DNA of 43,344 nt from the NCBI GenBank assembly GCA_003230835.1, contig QIGT01000495.1:1-43344 (forward strand), read 5' to 3'. The DNA comes from Gammaproteobacteria bacterium (GTDB lineage: Bacteria; Pseudomonadota; Gammaproteobacteria; Pseudomonadales; Azotimanducaceae). Positions 8,495-17,495 of the stretch are shown one piece after another. The notes under the pieces were generated by a model. The model saw only the letters and a list, made by a program, of their open reading frames with translations. It had not been told where the DNA came from and ran no database searches. The translations under genes were made by a program, and so were the position numbers. How positions within the stretch are numbered: position 1 is the first letter of the stretch; each line of letters opens with the position of its first letter.

Positions 8495-9121
8495 TTAGTC
8501 AACTTGAACACCATCAACATCGTGCCCATGTACCATATCAACTAGCTTACTGCTCTCGTGTTCCACTTCAACGATGAGTTCGTCTACCCTGCGCAGAAAG
8601 AATCTGTGAAACATCAGTGCTGGAATGGCTACCGATAAACCTGCCGCTGTAGTAATTAAAGCGGTAGATATACCACCAGCTAACACCCCAGCATTACCCG
8701 CACCTTCTCTCATCAGTGAATTGAACACATCGATCATGCCCACTACTGTACCTAACAGTCCCAACAGTGGCGCGATAGAAGAGATGATCCCCAACGCCGT
8801 CATGTAACGTTCAAGATCATGATTTATTTGCACGGTGGCTTCTTCCATCGCTTCTTTCATGATTTCTCTGCCACGTTTGGCATTCGAAATTCCAGCACCC
8901 AACACTTGGCCCAACGAAGAACCCATACGCAGGTCGCGTGTCTTTTGTTGGTCAAAGCCCTCTTGCTTTAAAGCAGTCCACGTCTGAGCAAGCAAATTTT
9001 TGGGCAATATTCGCGAACGCTGCAAAGACCACAATCTTTCTACACTTATTGCGGCCGCAATCACGCTACACAAAAGGATTGGCACCATCAGCCAACCACC
9101 GGATTGAATAATTTCTAACAC
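8495..9121 (-). CDS. exbB: ExbB/TolQ-family proton channel
   Basis: A 208-residue MotA/TolQ/ExbB protein with an N-terminal membrane helix (GGWLMVPILLCSVIAAAISVE) and two further helices in the signature region (LGIISSIAPLLGLLGTVVGM, and a second near GGISTALITTAAGLSVAIPAL). It conducts protons with ExbD. The gene is first in the minus-strand operon exbB-exbD-msbA/lpxK-kdsB, with 53 bp before exbD; its promoter should lie in the 70 bp before the PLP enzyme gene. Confidence 0.92.
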   Translation of the reverse strand: MLEIIQSGGWLMVPILLCSVIAAAISVERLWSLQRSRILPKNLLAQTWTALKQEGFDQQKTRDLRMGSSLGQVLGAGISNAKRGREIMKEAMEEATVQINHDLERYMTALGIISSIAPLLGLLGTVVGMIDVFNSLMREGAGNAGVLAGGISTALITTAAGLSVAIPALMFHRFFLRRVDELIVEVEHESSKLVDMVHGHDVDGVQVD

Positions 9122-9191
9122 TAGGCGCTCCTTTATCGCTACCCGCTTTGTTGTTCTATCTTGTTAGGAAAGGCGCATTTACCACGTACAA

Positions 9192-10358
9192 CTACCACGT
9201 ACAACCGCGTGCCGAAACCGGCCAACAGCTATGAATCAAACCATCTTCTTCTTGCACCCAGTAGTAGTCATGTAAATTTACCGTGGGATCGCAGTGGGGT
9301 GTAACAAGCTGGATCACCTGACCCAATGTGACACTCTGCATAGACTCTTTACTAATCAACACACCATGTTCGTCACCAGCAAATCTAAATTTCGTCGCTG
9401 CCAAGTCGTAAGGCACTGGAAAAACCGTATCCGAAGCCATTGATTTAAAACCGCCATCAACGGTAATCATGCCATCCATAGGCTGACTAATGGTCGTGCA
9501 GGCAATGGTTAACGAAACTTCAAAATCATCAAATCGATCTGCACTCTGGCTGCCAATGCAGCAATACTCTTCATCCATAAAAATGTAGCTTCCTACCTGC
9601 AAATCAGTAATTGAAGCCACTTCGGTATCAATGTCATAGGTGCCCGTACCGCTACCCGTGACAATTTCAATTCCAATACCCTGCGCACGCAACCATACCA
9701 GGCGTTCTTCGATCGTTGCCCAGAGTTTTAAAGACAGTTCACGTCTAGGCTCATAGCCTTCAATGTGCATGACGTGTCCGGCGTAATGTTGGCAGCCTGC
9801 GAAAGTTAAGCGTTGATCTGCGGAAATTTTCTCGACCAAGCGTAACATCACACTTTCACTGCGCGTACCGGTCCGTCCCATCGCCGCATCGAGATCAACC
9901 AGCACGTTGAGCCGCGCATCTTGAGGTAAACACGCAAGCAAGACCTCAAGGCCAAATTCGCTGTCCACAACCACGCTCAAAGAAGCCCCCTGTAGGGCTA
10001 AGTCACCCACGACATTGGCCTTGGTGGCCGTGGTTACAGGCGAAGTAATAAGAACTGTATTTACACCGGATGCAAGTAGAACAACAGCCTCACTGACTTT
10101 TGCCACACACACACCCACAGCACCGGCATCGATTTGCAGTTTGCTGATTATCGGGCATTTGTGGGTTTTAGCATGGGGACGAAAGCCCTTCCCGGCAGCA
10201 CCGAGATGTACCTTCATCTTCTCAATGTTGCGCATCAGAGCGGCACGATTGAGCACTAATGCTGGCGTAGGCAGTTCTTCAACTGCCAGTGCTTTTTTCA
10301 GCTCGATAGGCGTAAATTGACGTTGTCGAAGTTGCTCGACTAAGAATGGCATAGGCAT
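9192..10358 (-). CDS. D-threonine aldolase/alanine racemase-fold PLP enzyme
   Basis: A 388-residue fold-type III PLP enzyme of the D-threonine aldolase / D-serine dehydratase-like family (metal-activated). The PLP lysine is in RPHAKTHKC near residue 67. Glycine-rich phosphate-binding residues follow in VTGSGTGTYD. The C-terminal metal site motif HCDPTVNLHD, with His and Cys/Asp ligands, is in VTPHCDPTVN. It probably cleaves or dehydrates a D-3-hydroxy amino acid; the exact substrate is not readable. Its stop codon lies within a 13-bp tandem duplication (ACCACGTACAACT-type, about 9181-9206). galU is 39 bp upstream in the same direction, so they may share a transcript, though no functional link is evident. 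Confidence 0.87.
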   Translation of the reverse strand: MPMPFLVEQLRQRQFTPIELKKALAVEELPTPALVLNRAALMRNIEKMKVHLGAAGKGFRPHAKTHKCPIISKLQIDAGAVGVCVAKVSEAVVLLASGVNTVLITSPVTTATKANVVGDLALQGASLSVVVDSEFGLEVLLACLPQDARLNVLVDLDAAMGRTGTRSESVMLRLVEKISADQRLTFAGCQHYAGHVMHIEGYEPRRELSLKLWATIEERLVWLRAQGIGIEIVTGSGTGTYDIDTEVASITDLQVGSYIFMDEEYCCIGSQSADRFDDFEVSLTIACTTISQPMDGMITVDGGFKSMASDTVFPVPYDLAATKFRFAGDEHGVLISKESMQSVTLGQVIQLVTPHCDPTVNLHDYYWVQEEDGLIHSCWPVSARGCTW

Positions 10359-10397
10359 GGGTACATAGTTTAATTGAAAACTTACCTACAGCCTATT

Positions 10398-11243
10398 TCA
10401 ACAACCGCCTTTCTTATACTGATCGTAGTAGTAATTTGTCGCGGCTACAAAGCCGTCAATCGACCCACAATCAAATCGCCGACCTTTAAATTTATAGGCC
10501 ATGACGCATCCCGTTTTCGCTTGCTGGAGTAACGCATCGGTGATTTGGACCTCACCATTCTTACCCGCGGGTGTGGTGCGCAATATCTCAAAAATATCTG
10601 GTGTCAAAATATAACGGCCAATAATTGCCAAATTGGTCGGCGCCTCTGCAGGTGTAGGCTTTTCGATCATATCTGTTACTCGTATGAGCCTATCGCCTAA
10701 CGCTTCACCATCGACAATCCCATAGCTACCTGTTTGATTTTTAGGGACTTCTTCCACCGCAACGATGCTACAGCGGTACTGTTTAAACAACGCCAGCATC
10801 TGCGATAAAACACCCTGCTCATCACCGATACATAAATCATCTGCTAGCACGACGCCGAAGGGTTCGTCTCCGATGATTGCTTGGCCGGTGAGAATCGCGT
10901 CACCCAATCCGCGCATGGTGATTTGGCGAGTATAAGAAAAAGTACAGGTGTCGATCAACGATCTTATGCCTTGCAGAGATTTTTCTTTACCGGTCCCAGC
11001 AATTTGATGCTCGAGCTCATAACTCACATCAAAATGGTCTTCGATGGCACGTTTACCGCGCCCAGTAACAAAACCGATGTCTAACATGCCGGCCTCGGCG
11101 GCTTCTTCCACAGCATATTGGACTAGAGGCTTATCTAAAATCGGCAGTATCTCTTTGGGCATCGCCTTAGTGGCGGGTAAAAAGCGCGTTCCATAGCCAG
11201 CCACCGGAAAGAGGCATTTCTTGATCATGACATCCGTTTTCAC
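10398..11243 (-). CDS. galU: UTP-glucose-1-phosphate uridylyltransferase
   Basis: GalU makes UDP-glucose from UTP and glucose-1-phosphate for LPS core, exopolysaccharide and trehalose or galactose metabolism. The 281-residue protein has the nucleotide-binding VAGYGTRFLPATKAMPKE at residue 13, the GTGKEKSL segment, VVLADDLC with the metal-binding aspartate, VEEVP, the EKP motif (MIEKPTP), and the C-terminal KGRRFDCGS signature with the catalytic lysine region. The first residues (MKTDV) may be an extension; an ATG at MIKKCLFP is an equally good start. It is placed inside the otherwise conserved exbB-comEC interval. Confidence 0.96.
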   Translation of the reverse strand: MKTDVMIKKCLFPVAGYGTRFLPATKAMPKEILPILDKPLVQYAVEEAAEAGMLDIGFVTGRGKRAIEDHFDVSYELEHQIAGTGKEKSLQGIRSLIDTCTFSYTRQITMRGLGDAILTGQAIIGDEPFGVVLADDLCIGDEQGVLSQMLALFKQYRCSIVAVEEVPKNQTGSYGIVDGEALGDRLIRVTDMIEKPTPAEAPTNLAIIGRYILTPDIFEILRTTPAGKNGEVQITDALLQQAKTGCVMAYKFKGRRFDCGSIDGFVAATNYYYDQYKKGGC

Positions 11244-11392
11244 TGTATTTTGTCCATTCTAACCTGCGGGGTACGCGAGCGTGTTATTCAAAGATCAATA
11301 TGTGCGATGGTTCGCACCCTTTGTGCGGTTAGCCTCTTTCTAGCGGATTGCCTCTGCTAGCGGATAAAAAGGATCGTATACATTAAATAGAC

Positions 11393-11872
11393 TTAGCCCT
11401 GGTTTTCGAGGCTGCGCTCATACTCAGATTGAAGTCGTAACGAGGCCAGCAGATGTTCGCAGATCGCACGTCCCACTTTGCGCTGTTCTAGTTTGCCCAT
11501 TTTCTTAGTGTGCACTGGGCTCTGCCGAATACCCTGACTAGACATCACCCTACCTCGGCGAACTCGCCCTTTGAGTGCTTTAGACAAGCGAATTGCGGTT
11601 TCCATGTGTCGATTGGCGTGAACGAGTGTTTGGGAAGCTCTATTTATGCTAGAGGCTCTTTTTATGCTAGAGGTGCTATTTGACGAGATTGAGCTCGAAA
11701 CGCTATCCGCACTTGACTCAAACAGTGAAAAGTTTTCGCCTATACCGATGTTTTTCTGTTTCAGGCTATCAACCTGCTTCAGCCTATCAACCTGCTTCAG
11801 GCTGGCAGCTTCGAAATCAGCCAAACTCACATCAGATACTTTTCTCGGATCTTGTCTAGCAACACTTTGCAT
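11393..11872 (-). CDS. Orphan protein under a LexA-like box; possible SOS gene
   Basis: I do not recognise this 159-residue protein. The N-terminal third carries short internal repeats (LKQVDRLKQVDSLKQK), a Ser-rich linker (SADSVSSSISSNSTSS) and a second small repeat (IKRASSINRAS). The C-terminal half is basic and helical (RLSKALKGRVRRGRVM to the end). There is no signal peptide or membrane segment. The start has a strong Shine-Dalgarno (AAGGAG, 8 nt before ATG). About 40 bp upstream of the start is a sequence matching the E. coli LexA consensus at 19 of 20 bases. Its length is like that of SulA, the SOS division inhibitor, but I see no SulA motifs. It is co-directional with clpB, with the box in the 58-bp gap. 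Confidence 0.7.
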   Translation of the reverse strand: MQSVARQDPRKVSDVSLADFEAASLKQVDRLKQVDSLKQKNIGIGENFSLFESSADSVSSSISSNSTSSIKRASSINRASQTLVHANRHMETAIRLSKALKGRVRRGRVMSSQGIRQSPVHTKKMGKLEQRKVGRAICEHLLASLRLQSEYERSLENQG

Positions 11873-11909
11873 GGCTAACGCTCCTTATCCTGACCTGGAT
11901 ATTAAGACA

Positions 11910-11929
11910 TACTGTATATATATACAATA
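11910..11929. promoter_or_regulatory. LexA (SOS) box
   Basis: TACTGTATATATATACAATA differs from the E. coli LexA consensus (TACTG-TATATATATACAGTA) at one base, the G of the right half-site (ACAG to ACAA). It lies directly after the clpB stop and about 40 bp before the start of the orphan gene at 11872, on a minus-strand promoter-like AT-rich stretch. It is therefore best placed to repress the orphan gene. Confidence 0.72.
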
Positions 11930-11930
11930 G

Positions 11931-14504
11931 TTACGGAGACTCAACCATAAACACGATCTGATCGTTTTCAACCGCTCCGTGAATATGCTCACCGTGGCTA
12001 AATCGACCATTAAGAATATCGTTGGCCAATGGATCTTCGACCAATTTCTGAAACGCTCGCTTCAATGGCCTAGCGCCGTAAATTGGATCGTAACCTTGCT
12101 CAGCGATTTTGCTCAGCGCCTGGGAAGTTAGGGTGAGCGTCAGTTCTTGTTCGGCAAGTCGCGCATTGAGGGCCTGCAATTGAAGCTGCGCAATTTCTCT
12201 AATCTGCGCTTGGTTAAGAGGGTCGAACACTACCATGTCATCAACTCGATTGATAAACTCTGGACGAAAATGCTCAGTCACTATACCCATCACCGCCTCT
12301 TTAATAAGATCGACCTGCCCATTTTCAGTCAGCGTTTGAATAACTTGAGAACCAAGATTCGAGGTCATCACCAAAACAGTGTTTCGAAAATCTACCGTGC
12401 GGCCATGCCCATCGGTAAGACGCCCGTCATCTAACACTTGTAACAATATGTTGAACACATCAGGGTGGGCTTTTTCTATCTCATCTAACAATATAAGGGA
12501 ATACGGTTTGCGCCTGACCGCCTCAGTCAAGTAACCACCTTCCTCGTAACCGACATATCCAGGCGGTGCACCAATCAAACGAGCCACAGAATGTTTCTCC
12601 ATAAACTCTGACATGTCGACCCGTATGATCGCCTCCCGACTGTCAAATAAAACCTCTGCCAAGGCTTTACACAACTCAGTTTTGCCTACGCCAGTTGGGC
12701 CCAAAAACATAAAAGATCCGTTTGGTCTATTTGGATCTGACAAACCAGCGCGAGAACGCCTCACCGCCTGGCTGACCAAGGCTATCGCTGGCTCTTGTCC
12801 GATCACTTGTTTATGTATGAGTGTTTCTAACTGAAGCAGTTTTTCTTTCTCTCCTTCCATCATTTTAGCCACGGGAATACCTGTCCAATGTGCAACCACT
12901 TCCGCAATCTCAGCTTCCATGACTTTGTTTCGCAGCAATGTTGGCTCAGCCCCCGCAACCGGCTGTTCTATTTTTCTTTCTAACTCGGGGATAATGCCGT
13001 ACTGCAGCTCCGACATACGAGCCAAATCACCAGTGCGCCTCGCCGCATCGAACTCAATTCGCGCTGCCTCGAGCTCTTCTTTGAAGTCTTGGGTTCCGCG
13101 CAAGGCGCTCTTTTCAGCACGCCAAACCTCATCAAGCACATCGTATTCGCGCTGTAGTTCACCAACAGAGGCTTTTAGTTCATCTAATCGTTGTCGACTT
13201 GCATCATCAGACTCTTTCTTCAGCGCTTCCATTTCCATCTGCTGTTGAATTAAGCGACGTTCCAGTTTGTCCATGCTCTCAGGTTTGGAATCCATCTCTA
13301 ACCGAATGCGACTTGCCGCCTCATCGATTAAATCAATGGCTTTGTCCGGCAATTGTCTATCCGTTATGTAGCGATGCGACAATTTCGCCGCTGCAACGAT
13401 GGCAGGGTCGGTAATATCCACCCCATGATGAACTTCATAGCGTTCTTTTAATCCGCGCAATATAGCGATGGTGTCTTCCAAGCTTGGCTCATCGACCTGT
13501 ACCTTTTGAAAGCGTCGCTCAAGGGCTGCATCTTTTTCAATGTAAAGGCGATACTCATCAAGTGTTGTCGCCCCGACACAGTGAAGTTCTCCTCGCGCCA
13601 GGGCCGGTTTAAGCATGTTTCCAGCATCCATTGCTCCATCAGCCTTGCCCGCACCCACCATGGTATGTAGTTCGTCTATAAATAGAATAACGTTGCCTTG
13701 TTGCTTCGAAAGATCGTTTAGAACCGCTTTCAACCGCTCCTCAAACTCGCCTCGAAATTTCGCGCCCGCTACTAAGGCAGCTAAATCGAGGGACAGTACC
13801 TTCTTGTTTTTAAGCGAGTCTGCAACCTCACCATTAACAATACGTTGCGCCAATCCTTCTACAATCGCAGTCTTACCAACACCGGGTTCACCGATGAGAA
13901 CTGGGTTGTTTTTCGTACGACGCTGCAACACTTGTACCGTTCGACGTATTTCGTCATCTCGACCAATGACCGGGTCTAGTTTTCCTAACGATGCTTGTTC
14001 AGTGAGATCAATCGTGTATTTAGCCAGCGCACCTTGTGTATCTTCGGCATTCGTCTCTGTCACTTTCTCTCCATTTCTTTGTACTTCTACCGCTGATGCT
14101 AAAGCACTTGTGTTTACACCTACTTGTTCAAACATACTTCGCAGCTGCGGATCTTCGACCAACGCCAACAGCACACGATCAAGCGCAACATAATCGTCGC
14201 CAGCTTTTTGCGCAGCCACATCAGCCTTGGCTAGAACTTTATGTAACTCCGGAGATACGCCTACTTCGCTACCCGCTGAACCAAGCTGGGGACGCGCCTG
14301 CAGACTTGCCTCTACTTTTGGCAGCAATTCCTCGACCCTACCCCCACTTCTCGCGACGAGTTGGGTTGCCAATTTATCTTGCGACTGCAGTAGGACGTGC
14401 AGGAGATGTACCGGCTCGACCTGGCTATGATCATGACCCAATGCCAGTGATTGAGCATCTGCTAAAGCGGCTTGCATTCTCTGGGTTAGTTTTTCAATTC
14501 TCAT
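11931..14504 (-). CDS. clpB: ATP-dependent chaperone ClpB
   Basis: ClpB is the cytosolic Hsp104-type disaggregase that works with DnaK to pull proteins out of aggregates. The 857-residue protein has the two-repeat N-domain, NBD1 with Walker A GEPGVGKT and Walker B VILFIDE, the long coiled-coil M-domain (about 400-520, e.g. [16 protein letters not shown]), and NBD2 with [10 protein letters not shown] and [10 protein letters not shown]. Length and domain order are standard, and there is no ClpP-binding IGF loop as in ClpA/ClpX. A sigma32-like promoter lies upstream. An internal start for the short form of ClpB near the end of the N-domain is usual in the family, but I did not verify one here. 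Confidence 0.97.
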   Translation of the reverse strand: MRIEKLTQRMQAALADAQSLALGHDHSQVEPVHLLHVLLQSQDKLATQLVARSGGRVEELLPKVEASLQARPQLGSAGSEVGVSPELHKVLAKADVAAQKAGDDYVALDRVLLALVEDPQLRSMFEQVGVNTSALASAVEVQRNGEKVTETNAEDTQGALAKYTIDLTEQASLGKLDPVIGRDDEIRRTVQVLQRRTKNNPVLIGEPGVGKTAIVEGLAQRIVNGEVADSLKNKKVLSLDLAALVAGAKFRGEFEERLKAVLNDLSKQQGNVILFIDELHTMVGAGKADGAMDAGNMLKPALARGELHCVGATTLDEYRLYIEKDAALERRFQKVQVDEPSLEDTIAILRGLKERYEVHHGVDITDPAIVAAAKLSHRYITDRQLPDKAIDLIDEAASRIRLEMDSKPESMDKLERRLIQQQMEMEALKKESDDASRQRLDELKASVGELQREYDVLDEVWRAEKSALRGTQDFKEELEAARIEFDAARRTGDLARMSELQYGIIPELERKIEQPVAGAEPTLLRNKVMEAEIAEVVAHWTGIPVAKMMEGEKEKLLQLETLIHKQVIGQEPAIALVSQAVRRSRAGLSDPNRPNGSFMFLGPTGVGKTELCKALAEVLFDSREAIIRVDMSEFMEKHSVARLIGAPPGYVGYEEGGYLTEAVRRKPYSLILLDEIEKAHPDVFNILLQVLDDGRLTDGHGRTVDFRNTVLVMTSNLGSQVIQTLTENGQVDLIKEAVMGIVTEHFRPEFINRVDDMVVFDPLNQAQIREIAQLQLQALNARLAEQELTLTLTSQALSKIAEQGYDPIYGARPLKRAFQKLVEDPLANDILNGRFSHGEHIHGAVENDQIVFMVESP

Positions 14505-14546
14505 ATTTACTCTTGCAAATTGCTCACTGTTAACTTTCTGCTGCTA

Positions 14547-14574
14547 CAATGTGGTCGATTCCGACAATTTCAAT
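14547..14574 (-). promoter_or_regulatory. Sigma32-like heat-shock promoter of clpB
   Basis: Reading the minus strand, ATTGAA is followed by 14 bp and then CCACATTG, close to the heat-shock consensus CTTGAA-N13/15-CCCCATnT. It lies about 43-70 bp before the clpB ATG, in the 84-bp divergent gap shared with the PilZ gene. Heat-shock control of clpB is general in gammaproteobacteria. Confidence 0.55.
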
Positions 14575-14588
14575 AGAAATAACCCAAT

Positions 14589-15347
14589 ATGGAACAACGC
14601 GAAAACCCCCGCATCCACGTGCCATTAGTGGTGGAAATTACTCATCCCTCGTTAGGAACAATACGCTCAACGGCAAAAGACATTTCAGCTGGCGGAGTAT
14701 TTATTGGGCTGCAGGCTCACAAGCTAAGTGTCGGAGCGAAATTACGTGTCCGTTTGATGGGATCTCACTCAACCGACACCCAAATTTCGCCAACGGTGGA
14801 GATGAAAGTAGCCCATGTTGCAGAAGAAGGTCTCGGTCTTGCGTTTGTGAATCGAACTGCCGAACACCTGTGGCGCAGCGTAGAACGACTGCGCAAGGAG
14901 CTACAAATAGGCCAGGATTACTTCCAAGTGTATCAATGCGCGGTCATAACTCACATCATCAAAGGGGTACTGGTGGTTCAGAAACACGGGAAATGGATAT
15001 TTCCTGGGCACTATCTTGTCGTTAAAGAGAATCCAAAACAAGCGCTTGAACTATTTATTAAAGACAACCTCGGAATCTCGGATCCAAACGAAGTTGCGCC
15101 GATTAAAATAGACGGTGCCGAAGATGTATTCATTCCAGAAGCGGCAACCTATACCGTCTATTTCCATATGACAACCCAACAAAACAGCCCTACGCTAAAT
15201 TCAAAAAAGGCCATTGCCGGATACAAAGATTGGCGCTGGGTTAACAAAGCACGAGATGCTAACGAAATCACTTTTGCCACAGAACAACAACGTCGTATTG
15301 CGGCTTCAGTTTTACAGGCACAATTGGTTAATACTGAAAAATCCTAG
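14589..15347 (+). CDS. PilZ domain fused to a degenerate Nudix-like domain
   Basis: This is a 252-residue protein with two parts. Residues 1-110 are a PilZ domain with the c-di-GMP-binding motifs intact: RENPR (RxxxR) at residue 4 and DISAGG (D/NxSxxG) near residue 34. Residues about 115-252 look like a Nudix hydrolase fold: AVITHIIKGVLVVQKHGKWIFPGHYLVV, then the region of the Nudix helix ending DNLGI. However, the Nudix box GX5EX7REUXEEXGU is not kept, as the REUXEE part reads LFIKDN, so diphosphate hydrolysis is unlikely. I infer a c-di-GMP receptor with a ligand- or protein-binding Nudix-like output. It is divergent from clpB and overlaps the end of comEC convergently by 20 bp. Confidence 0.72.
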   Translation: MEQRENPRIHVPLVVEITHPSLGTIRSTAKDISAGGVFIGLQAHKLSVGAKLRVRLMGSHSTDTQISPTVEMKVAHVAEEGLGLAFVNRTAEHLWRSVERLRKELQIGQDYFQVYQCAVITHIIKGVLVVQKHGKWIFPGHYLVVKENPKQALELFIKDNLGISDPNEVAPIKIDGAEDVFIPEAATYTVYFHMTTQQNSPTLNSKKAIAGYKDWRWVNKARDANEITFATEQQRRIAASVLQAQLVNTEKS

Positions 15348-17421
15348 CCCGAGATGTTGAAACCACCTGTGGAAATTGACTAGACCAACTCACCGCGCCA
15401 CTTAATCCGGTCGTATAAGGTATTGCGCCTTGTTTGACATACCGCTCAAGCACAGATTCACGAGGGTGACCATACTGGCTGTCTTTTGCAGCGCTAAATA
15501 CGACGAAGGTGGCATCTATGTGCTCTACAAACCTCTGGTGGGACGACGTTTCGCTACCATGGTGTGGAGCAACAACAAGGTCTATGCCTTGGGGTAGCTG
15601 CTGCAAAAACTCAAGTTCAATTGCCTGACCAATGTCCCCAGCGAAATAAGCCTGGGTGCGGGCATTACTCACTACCACGGTACAGGACAGGTCGTTCTTG
15701 GTTGCAAAAGCGTCATCACGTGCCGTAGTCAAGGTTGAAAACATTACTTTATCCCACACCCAAGTAGTTTCGTTGGAACATCCGTGATTACGCTCGATCA
15801 ACCAGGCCGATGGGAACTCTAATTGAACCGCATCCAAGCCACCCGCATGATCGATGTCTGCGTGACTGATGACAATGCCGTCTAGTTGATCTGGTCCTGT
15901 CTGTTTCACTGCAGGTACCACTACCGCAGCACCGGTATCAAAACCACTCTTAAAGCGCGGACCAGCATCAATGAGCAGCCGGTGCCGATGGGTATCGACA
16001 ATGACAGCACTTCCCTGCCCAACATCTAGTACCGTAACTCGAAACTCTCCAGGTGGGATGCTGACGGAATTTGGCATCAACAGAATGCTACAAACTAATC
16101 CACTCACCAACCTGCGAAACCAGCCAATGGGCAGTAGCAGCCCCACAAAACCCATACTTGCCACCGCCACCTTCCCCAGTTGGAAAAAACCTAGAGAAAG
16201 ATCGATATCAGATATCACAAGCAACCATTCCAGCACCACACTCATGGAAATATCCGCGACCCACAGTAACTGCTGGCTAAGTAGTGTCGACGCTCCTAAC
16301 AAGTTCAGTTGCATACCAAGCATTGCCGTCGGAATAGTAATAGAGCTCATGAGTGGTACCGCAACAATATTGGCCAATGGGCTAATCAGAGGTACTGTGT
16401 TGACCATGAACCCCAGCCATGGTGTCAGTCCAAAAAACAGAGCGACTTGGCTCAAAACAAGCGCGCTAACCCACGAAACAGCTCGCCAGCGATGTACAAA
16501 CACGAACAGCAAGCAGGCTACAGCAATATAAGAAAACCAAAACCCCTGTTGCAGCACGATATTGGGTTGTAGCAGGATAGCAACCGCAAATACGGCAAAC
16601 AAACCACGCCACCAAGAAATTCGGCGCAGCGCGAGTAGCGCAAAAACAAGTAAGCCGTAACCTAATGCGGCGCGAAACACCGGTGGCTGCAAGCCACTTT
16701 GCCAAGCAAAAAGGAAAACCGCTAGAATGGAAAATATCAGCGCAACTTGTTTGGCGGTAAACCCCCAAGGTTGCCAGGTTAGTAAACGCAGCACCCCAAA
16801 CAGTATGCCAAAAGCCATGCCTGCATATATTCCCACATGTAAGCCCGAAACAACCATGAGATGGACCGTTCCGGTAGCGCGAAATAGCCCCCAAGACGTA
16901 TCTGTAACGCCTTGCTGATCGCCCAGCGCAATGGCACGCAGCAAACCCCAATTTTGATAACGAGTGGCTAACTCATGCTGAAAACTGGAACTGGACGATG
17001 CTTGTACATCTGATATTTTCTTAACGTAACCCGTAGCCGCATAGCCCTTCCCCATCAACCACCGCTGATAGTCAAATCCACCCGGATTCTTCATTCCCCA
17101 CAGAGGCCGAAGCTGGAGCCGAAAATGTGCGCGTGTGCCCTTGGCCAGCTCCTGTTTTGGGTAGTACCAGGATACCCGAACGATGCGACCCGCCAGCTCA
17201 ATACAACTAGATGAGCCATTGCTGTCACTACGAATGTCCAATGTAACCATATGCGGTTGACGTTGGCGCAGCGCAACTATTTCACCTTCAAGCTCGTGAA
17301 CTGCGGTCGCAAAACAATGCCCAGGCAAGCTATGGTGTGTGTACCAAAGACTAATACGAAGTACAATAACAGCACAAACAAGCATCAACACCCAAGGCGC
17401 TTTGGTCTTGCTCATTAGCAA
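15328..17421 (-). CDS. comEC: ComEC/Rec2-family DNA uptake channel
   Basis: ComEC carries single-stranded DNA across the inner membrane in natural transformation. The 697-residue protein has an N-terminal membrane segment, an OB-like DUF4131 region (about 40-150), the polytopic Competence domain (about 180-440, with VSGLHVGIYAGMAF), and a C-terminal metallo-beta-lactamase-like domain with VLDVGQGSAVIVD and HADIDHAGG, the metal-binding HxDxDHxGG motif. This architecture is complete and suggests a functional channel, although no pilus genes are in view. It diverges from the DUF2062 gene with 74 bp between them. Confidence 0.94.
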   Translation of the reverse strand: MLMSKTKAPWVLMLVCAVIVLRISLWYTHHSLPGHCFATAVHELEGEIVALRQRQPHMVTLDIRSDSNGSSSCIELAGRIVRVSWYYPKQELAKGTRAHFRLQLRPLWGMKNPGGFDYQRWLMGKGYAATGYVKKISDVQASSSSSFQHELATRYQNWGLLRAIALGDQQGVTDTSWGLFRATGTVHLMVVSGLHVGIYAGMAFGILFGVLRLLTWQPWGFTAKQVALIFSILAVFLFAWQSGLQPPVFRAALGYGLLVFALLALRRISWWRGLFAVFAVAILLQPNIVLQQGFWFSYIAVACLLFVFVHRWRAVSWVSALVLSQVALFFGLTPWLGFMVNTVPLISPLANIVAVPLMSSITIPTAMLGMQLNLLGASTLLSQQLLWVADISMSVVLEWLLVISDIDLSLGFFQLGKVAVASMGFVGLLLPIGWFRRLVSGLVCSILLMPNSVSIPPGEFRVTVLDVGQGSAVIVDTHRHRLLIDAGPRFKSGFDTGAAVVVPAVKQTGPDQLDGIVISHADIDHAGGLDAVQLEFPSAWLIERNHGCSNETTWVWDKVMFSTLTTARDDAFATKNDLSCTVVVSNARTQAYFAGDIGQAIELEFLQQLPQGIDLVVAPHHGSETSSHQRFVEHIDATFVVFSAAKDSQYGHPRESVLERYVKQGAIPYTTGLSGAVSWSSQFPQVVSTSRARIFQY

Positions 17422-17495
17422 CTCACTCGATTTTTACGCAACAAGCTATAATCCAATCCATGATGTGCCATAAATACCCAGGCATAATGTAATTT

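Noticed and set aside
11281-11392. Short repeats and a weak hairpin (CGCAC..GTGCG) between galU and the orphan gene
   Set aside because: Stem is only 5 bp without a T-run; not enough for a terminator or a regulatory RNA.
11393-11872. Naming the LexA-box gene sulA
   Set aside because: Only length and the operator fit; no SulA sequence motif was seen.
13615-14193. A 192-aa plus-strand ORF opposite clpB
   Set aside because: Ser/Thr-rich antisense shadow of a strongly conserved gene; no ribosome site.
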